Source: an uncultured Prevotellaceae bacterium (GTDB taxonomy: Bacteria; Bacteroidota; Bacteroidia; Bacteroidales; Bacteroidaceae). Taken from it: a DNA stretch of 64,000 nucleotides. Below the pieces are notes generated by a model, which saw only the letters and a program-made list of their open reading frames with translations, searched no databases and was not told the origin of the DNA. Below, piece after piece: positions 59,421 through 64,000 of the stretch; position 1 is the first letter of the stretch, and every line of letters starts with the position of its first letter. The stretch lies in contig CACYRS010000009.1 in NCBI GenBank assembly GCA_902776935.1, positions 28,099-92,098 of the forward strand, written 5' to 3'. The position numbers and the translations under genes are program-made.

Positions 59421-60572
59421 TTAAAGAAGCTTCTTAATTTCTGCCTCTAAATCCTTAATCATCGCTGCACGCTTAACGAGGTTGTTGCCTCTGTCGATTA
59501 CAAAGAAATCGGGAACAGCCTGAATATTATACATCATCAGGCGCTGTGAGTTCAGGCCGTCGGCATCTCTTACGCTTATCCAAGGTAATGCAGCAGTCTG
59601 CTGTTTCCAGAAGTGCTCGTCGGTGTCGAGGCTTACCTGATAGATCTCAAAGCCCTGTGCCTGATACTTATTATAAAGCTCACGAAGCATCAGGATACGT
59701 GCAGGACTCTCTTCCATTGCGAAGATGTGGAAGTCGAGAAGCACCACCTTTCCCTTGAGGTCGGTGAGATGACGCTCTGCACCCTTATTGTCTCTCAGTG
59801 CGATGTCAAGCACTCCTGCTTCGCTAACCTTGCTGGCATCAATCTGTATATCGGCATTATTAGCCTCTGCGATACGCTGGTTCTTCATACCCTCGATGGC
59901 GATGTTATGAAGGTTTTGACCTCTCTCGGCATGAGGATAGTAAGTGTCCCAACTTGTTGCTACTGCAGCAAAGACCTTTATGTCGTCTTTATTGGTGCGG
60001 GGATTAAACAGCAGCCAGTTGCCAAGAGTCTGGAACAAAGCGAAATAGCTGTAGGCCTTCATAGGCTCTTTGAAAATATAATTTGACTTAACGTCATTCT
60101 TGTATGCGTCAATAAGTTTCAGAATACTGTCGTTGGCAGCGTCAACTCCTAATGCCTGATTCTCTTGGATAGCCATCGCCTTTTTGTGGAGGTCTATCTG
60201 CTTGAGGGCCAGTTCCTTAATCTTTAGACAGTTGTCAGAACCGCTAATCTCATATTCTGTAGCCATCTGAGGATACTTCGCCTTTACATTTACTGTCTCT
60301 GTGGAGTCAATGCTAACATTGATAATCTGGTCAGCGATTCTCAGACGATAGAACTCAGGTGCTTTCGGAGCTTCCTGGCTGAATGAGAAACTACCACCGT
60401 CTGACAGTTTCACTGAGTCGAGAGTATTGATACCCTCGAGACCAACATTCTCGAAATACAGCACAGAATCGGCTGCGTTGGCAATCTCTCCCTCTACCTT
60501 AAACTTGTTGTTGCTGCATGATGCAACAGTGAGTGCAGCCATCGCAGCGATAATCAGTTTGATATGTTTCAT
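59421..60572 (-). CDS. DUF4369/thioredoxin-fold lipoprotein without active-site cysteines
   Basis: A 383-residue lipoprotein (lipobox TVASC). A DUF4369 domain (about 22-115) and a helical region precede a thioredoxin-like domain from about residue 255. Where the relative at 10756-12018 has WASWCQPC, this protein has FHIFAMEESPAR, with no cysteine at all; the later VPDFFVIDRGNNLV cis-Pro region is kept. Redox activity is therefore unlikely and a binding role more plausible. Confidence 0.85.
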   Translation of the reverse strand: MKHIKLIIAAMAALTVASCSNNKFKVEGEIANAADSVLYFENVGLEGINTLDSVKLSDGGSFSFSQEAPKAPEFYRLRIADQIINVSIDSTETVNVKAKYPQMATEYEISGSDNCLKIKELALKQIDLHKKAMAIQENQALGVDAANDSILKLIDAYKNDVKSNYIFKEPMKAYSYFALFQTLGNWLLFNPRTNKDDIKVFAAVATSWDTYYPHAERGQNLHNIAIEGMKNQRIAEANNADIQIDASKVSEAGVLDIALRDNKGAERHLTDLKGKVVLLDFHIFAMEESPARILMLRELYNKYQAQGFEIYQVSLDTDEHFWKQQTAALPWISVRDADGLNSQRLMMYNIQAVPDFFVIDRGNNLVKRAAMIKDLEAEIKKLL

Positions 60573-60601
60573 ATTATCTGTCTTTTCTTATTTTGCGCCT
60601 G

Positions 60602-60633
60602 CAAAGGTACAAATAAGCAATCAAAAAACCAAA
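60602..60633 (-). promoter_or_regulatory. Promoter of the DUF4369 lipoprotein
   Basis: TTTG at 60630-60633, a 20-bp spacer and TACCTTTG at 60602-60609, 29 nt before the ATG. Confidence 0.75.
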
Positions 60634-60682
60634 AAAAACGAAAAATATTCGCTTTTTCTTCGTTTATTTATTTAATAATGTG

Positions 60683-60759
60683 TAACTTTGCCCCGATTTT
60701 TAGCGACCTATCCCTTTTGGGTCGCTCCGATTTTATTATTTTTAGATGTTTTAAACAAG
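60683..60759 (+). promoter_or_regulatory. pnp promoter and structured leader
   Basis: TAACTTTG at 60683-60690 is followed by a leader of about 65 nt. It contains a 7-bp hairpin AGCGACC/GGTCGCT (about 60701-60726) and then a T-rich stretch (CGATTTTATTATTTTT), resembling an attenuator. In enterobacteria pnp is controlled through a leader hairpin; a comparable control here is inference. Confidence 0.5.
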
Positions 60760-63120
60760 ATGAATGTAATTACAAAAACCCTTCAATTGGCTGATGGAAG
60801 AACCATCACCATTGAAACCGGGAAAGTGGCAAAACAGACCGATGGTGCTGTCATGTTGAAGATGAACAACACCGTATTGCTGGCCACTGTTTGTGCCGCA
60901 AAAGATGCAGTTCCCGGAACAGATTTCATGCCTCTGCAGGTTGACTATCGTGAGCAGTACAGTGCTGCAGGTCGTTTCCCAGGCGGATTCACAAAGCGCG
61001 AAGGCAAAGCCTCAGACAATGAAATCCTTACATCACGACTGGTGGACCGTGTTCTTCGTCCACTGTTCCCAAGTAACTATCACGCAGAAGTATTCGTAAA
61101 CGTTATGCTGCTCAGTGCCGATGGTGTTGATCAGCCCGATGCTCTGGCCGGTTTTGCTGCCTCTGCAGCTCTGGCTTGCTCGGATATACCTTTCGAGTGC
61201 CCTATCTCGGAAGTTCGCGTTGCCCGTATCAATGGCGAGTATGTTATTGATCCTACCTTCGAGCAGATGAAGGAGGCCGACATGGATATCATGGTTGGTG
61301 CATCTGCAGAGAACATCATGATGGTTGAGGGTGAGATGAAGGAGGTATCTGAGCAGGATTTGCTGGGTGCCCTCAAGGCTGCTATGGATGCCATCAAGCC
61401 AATGTGTGAACTTCAGGCAGAGCTCTCTAAGGAGCTGGGCAAGGATGTTAAGCGCGAGTATGATCACGAGGTCAACGATGAGGCTCTCCGTGAGCAGATG
61501 AACAAGGAATGTTATCAGCCTGCTTACGATGTTACAAAGCAGGCTCTCGAGAAGCAACAGCGTGCTGAGGCTTTCGAGAAGATCCTCTCAGACTTCAAGG
61601 AGAAGTTCTTTGCTGAGCATCCAGAGATTACCGATGACTCTGAAATCTCTAAGGATGAGTATGATGCAATGATGGATCGTTATTATCACGATGTAGAGCG
61701 CGATGCTATGCGTCGTTGCATCCTTGATGAGGGTATCCGTCTTGATGGTCGTAAGACTACCGATATCCGTCCTATCTGGTGCGAGGTTTCTCCACTGCCA
61801 ATGCCTCACGGAAGTGCTATCTTCACTCGTGGTGAGACACAGTCTCTGAGTACATGTACCCTCGGTACTAAGCTCGATGAGAAGATGGTAGACGATGTGC
61901 TGGAGCATGGTTACATGCGTTTCCTGCTGCACTATAACTTCCCTCCATTCTGTACAGGTGAGGCTAAGGCTCAGCGCGGTGTAGGCCGTCGTGAGATTGG
62001 TCACGGACATCTGGCTTGGCGCGGTCTGAAGGGTCAGATTCCTGAGGATTTCCCTTACACAGTCCGTCTGGTTTCTCAGATCCTTGAGTCTAACGGTTCT
62101 TCTTCTATGGCTACTGTTTGTGCCGGTACACTCGCTCTTATGGATGCTGGTGTGCCAATGAAGAAGCCTGTTTCTGGTATCGCTATGGGTCTGATTAAGA
62201 ATCCTGGTGAGGAGAAATATGCTGTGCTTTCAGATATCCTCGGCGATGAGGACCATCTGGGTGATATGGACTTCAAGACCACTGGAACAAAGGATGGTCT
62301 GACAGCTACTCAGATGGATATCAAGTGCGATGGTCTGTCATTCGAGATTCTCGAGAAGGCTCTCATGCAGGCAAAGGCTGGTCGTGAGCACATCCTGAAG
62401 TGCCTCACCGACACTATCGCTGAGCCGCGTGCAGAGATGAAGCCACAGGTTCCACGTATCGTTCAGCTTGAGATTCCTAAGGAGTTCATCGGTGCTGTAA
62501 TCGGCCCTGGTGGTAAGATCATCCAGCAGATGCAGGAGGATACCGGTGCTACCATCACTATCGATGAGGCTGACGGTGTAGGCAAGGTTCAGGTTTCTGC
62601 TCCTAACAAGGAGAGCATCGATGCCGCTATCGGAAAGATTAAAGCCATCGTGGCCATCCCAGAGGTAGGCGAGGTATATGATGGCGTTGTTCGCTCAATC
62701 ATGCCTTATGGTTGTTTCGTAGAGATTATGCCTGGCAAGGATGGCCTACTGCATATTTCTGAGATTGATTGGAAGCGCCTCGAGACAGTCGAGGAGGCTG
62801 GTATCAAGGAGGGTGACCATATCCAGGTTAAGCTGCTTGAGATCGATCCAAAGACGGGTAAGTATAAGCTCTCTCATCGCGTACTGATTGAGAAGCCTGC
62901 AGACTATGTAGAGCGTCCTGCCCGTGAGCGCGGTGAGCGCCGTGAGCGTCCAGAGCGTGGAGATCGTCGTGACCGTCGTCCAGATCGTGGCGATCGTCGT
63001 GAGAAGCATGGTGATAAGCACGGAGACCACCGTCCACGCACAGAGCGTCAGGAGGAGGCTCCAAAGGAGAACAACGAGCCTAAGGACTTGGGTGATTCTC
63101 TTGATCACATGGATTTCTAA
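60760..63120 (+). CDS. pnp: Polynucleotide phosphorylase
   Basis: A 786-residue exoribonuclease with two RNase PH cores ([37 protein letters not shown]), a KH domain ([21 protein letters not shown]) and an S1 domain ([23 protein letters not shown]). About 70 residues after S1 form a disordered tail rich in Arg with Glu/Asp/Gly ([20 protein letters not shown]). ATG 60760 is used because the longer frame starts inside the -7 box. Confidence 0.96.
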   Translation: MNVITKTLQLADGRTITIETGKVAKQTDGAVMLKMNNTVLLATVCAAKDAVPGTDFMPLQVDYREQYSAAGRFPGGFTKREGKASDNEILTSRLVDRVLRPLFPSNYHAEVFVNVMLLSADGVDQPDALAGFAASAALACSDIPFECPISEVRVARINGEYVIDPTFEQMKEADMDIMVGASAENIMMVEGEMKEVSEQDLLGALKAAMDAIKPMCELQAELSKELGKDVKREYDHEVNDEALREQMNKECYQPAYDVTKQALEKQQRAEAFEKILSDFKEKFFAEHPEITDDSEISKDEYDAMMDRYYHDVERDAMRRCILDEGIRLDGRKTTDIRPIWCEVSPLPMPHGSAIFTRGETQSLSTCTLGTKLDEKMVDDVLEHGYMRFLLHYNFPPFCTGEAKAQRGVGRREIGHGHLAWRGLKGQIPEDFPYTVRLVSQILESNGSSSMATVCAGTLALMDAGVPMKKPVSGIAMGLIKNPGEEKYAVLSDILGDEDHLGDMDFKTTGTKDGLTATQMDIKCDGLSFEILEKALMQAKAGREHILKCLTDTIAEPRAEMKPQVPRIVQLEIPKEFIGAVIGPGGKIIQQMQEDTGATITIDEADGVGKVQVSAPNKESIDAAIGKIKAIVAIPEVGEVYDGVVRSIMPYGCFVEIMPGKDGLLHISEIDWKRLETVEEAGIKEGDHIQVKLLEIDPKTGKYKLSHRVLIEKPADYVERPARERGERRERPERGDRRDRRPDRGDRREKHGDKHGDHRPRTERQEEAPKENNEPKDLGDSLDHMDF

Positions 63121-63137
63121 TCAGTTTTTAAAGATAG

Positions 63138-63169
63138 GTCCCGCATCCTCTTTGGGGTGCGGGACTATT
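63138..63169 (+). terminator. Terminator after pnp
   Basis: A long stem GTCCCGCA.../...TGCGGGAC (63138-63148 with 63155-63165) followed by TATTT. Confidence 0.8.
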
Positions 63170-63219
63170 TAAATTATTCTTATTATTCCAATTTCTTTCA
63201 AACTAATATTTCTTTCATA

Positions 63220-63792
63220 GTGGGAAAAGTAAATATTGCCATATTCGTATCGGGCAGTGGGAGCAACTGTGAGAATCTTATTCGTCATTTTGAGGGCTCC
63301 GAACGCATAGTTACTAAGTTGGTTGTCAGCAACAAGCCTGACGCATACGCGCTCGTGCGTGCAGAAAAATTAGGTGTACCTTCGGTGGTTGTTCCAAAGC
63401 CAGAACTCAACAATCCTGATATTATGCTGCCGCTATTGCAGAAGAATGACATCAATTTCATTGTCCTAGCCGGATTCTTGCCCTTGATTCCTACTTTCCT
63501 TATCGATGCATATCCTCGTCGAATAATCAATCTTCATCCGGCTCTTTTGCCAAAATATGGCGGCAAGGGCATGTGGGGACATCATGTCCATGAGGCCGTG
63601 AAGGCTGCAGGAGAGACAGAAACGGGCATGACAGTGCATTATGTCACTCCTGTCTGTGACTCAGGAGAGATAATAGCCCAGTACAAATGTGCCATTTCTT
63701 CAGATGATTCCGTTGATGACATTGCTGCAAAGGAGCACGAGCTGGAGATGGAATATTTCCCGAATGTGGTCGAGAAAGTGTGTCTGAAATAG
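63220..63792 (+). CDS. purN: Phosphoribosylglycinamide formyltransferase
   Basis: A 190-residue enzyme of purine synthesis transferring formyl from 10-formyl-THF to GAR. Seen are IAIFVSGSGSNCENLI, VVSNKPDAYAL, VLAGFLPLIP, the signature INLHPALLPKYGGKGMWGHHVHEAV with catalytic Asn/His, and HYVTPVCDSGEII with the Asp. GTG 63220 is chosen because it places the start at the usual distance from the first strand; the ATG at 63157 would add 21 unrelated residues and overlap the pnp terminator. Confidence 0.9.
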   Translation: MGKVNIAIFVSGSGSNCENLIRHFEGSERIVTKLVVSNKPDAYALVRAEKLGVPSVVVPKPELNNPDIMLPLLQKNDINFIVLAGFLPLIPTFLIDAYPRRIINLHPALLPKYGGKGMWGHHVHEAVKAAGETETGMTVHYVTPVCDSGEIIAQYKCAISSDDSVDDIAAKEHELEMEYFPNVVEKVCLK

Positions 63793-63851
63793 CGGATTTT
63801 GTGTTTTTTTGCAGCAAAATATCACTTTTTTCGAAAAAAAATACGAAAAAG

Positions 63852-63883
63852 TTTGGTGGTTTCATTTTTTCGCCGTACCTTTG
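63852..63883 (+). promoter_or_regulatory. Promoter of tRNA-Asn
   Basis: TTTG at 63852-63855, a 20-bp spacer and TACCTTTG at 63876-63883, 22 nt before the mature 5' end. Confidence 0.75.
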
Positions 63884-63905
63884 CACCCGCTTAACAGAAA
63901 TACCT

Positions 63906-63979
63906 GCTTCAGTAGCTCAGTTGGTTAGAGCACCTGACTGTTAATCAGGGGGTCGTTGGTTCAAGCCCATCCTGAAGCG
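63906..63979 (+). tRNA. tRNA-Asn (GUU)
   Basis: A full cloverleaf: perfect 7-bp acceptor GCTTCAG/CTGAAGC, D arm AGCTCAGTTGGTTAGAGC, anticodon stem CCTGA/TCAGG with loop CTGTTAA (GTT), T loop TTCAAGC with one mismatch in its stem. CCA is not encoded. Confidence 0.92.
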
Positions 63980-64000
63980 CCTTAAAAATCAAGGAGTTAC

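Noticed and set aside
1-64000. CRISPR arrays, prophage, transposons, rRNA
   Set aside because: No regularly spaced repeats, phage or transposase proteins, terminal inverted repeats or rRNA sequence were seen.

Overview
The window reads as chromosomal DNA of a Bacteroidota species, most likely Prevotella or a close relative (Xylanibacter/Segatella). The evidence is the recurring Bacteroidota promoter pattern (TTTG, 19-20 bp, TAnnTTTG), the near absence of strong Shine-Dalgarno sites, TonB-dependent outer-membrane proteins, GLPGLI, DUF2851, LruC and WbqC family proteins, BlaI/M56 pairs with TonB-type C-termini, and secreted plant-polysaccharide enzymes. I see no rRNA, CRISPR array, prophage, transposase or insertion sequence. 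Two tRNA genes are present (Met-CAU and Asn-GUU).

Layout. 1-8.4 kb is a regulation-rich accessory region: a truncated TonB-type outer-membrane protein, an ECF sigma/anti-sigma/secreted-protein operon, a long HU-like protein, a lipoprotein-TPR regulator split by a frameshift, and a membrane-anchored winged-helix regulator. 8.4-13 kb holds a GH8 oligoxylanase and a GLPGLI/thioredoxin/TPR operon. 13-15.7 kb is an operon of a GHKL ATPase, a STAS-like DUF4325 protein and a membrane TPR regulator. 15.7-26.3 kb has two paralogous BlaI-M56 loci, a surface beta-barrel protein, an autoregulated XRE/membrane-protein operon and a carboxylesterase.

26.4-35.6 kb is mostly housekeeping: TerC, dapB, lepB with a probably inactive signal-peptidase paralogue, WbqC family, dprA, a PP2C-like protein, a thioesterase and a dihydrouridine synthase. 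35.6-41 kb is a compact outer-membrane protein / histidine kinase / LytTR regulator / CE2 esterase operon. 41-56.9 kb carries LemA-DUF2207, ruvB, coaD, ybeY, a lipoprotein pair, tRNA-Met, ribF, a CPBP protease, a second sigma/anti-sigma pair and the topA-aroK-speA-argB run. 56.4-64 kb has a NUDIX hydrolase, two divergent esterases, a cysteine-less thioredoxin-like lipoprotein, pnp, purN and tRNA-Asn.

How they work together. GH8, CE2, the SIAE-like esterase and two alpha/beta hydrolases point to degradation of acetylated plant xylan, scattered rather than gathered in one utilisation locus. Most of the other accessory genes are envelope sensors and regulators. The best regulatory signals are: a matched pair of promoters with Pho-box-like 11-bp direct repeats flanking the sigma-factor operon; a 22-bp-period direct repeat ahead of the LytTR operon; twin palindromes around the XRE operon promoter; and shared elements in front of both BlaI operons.
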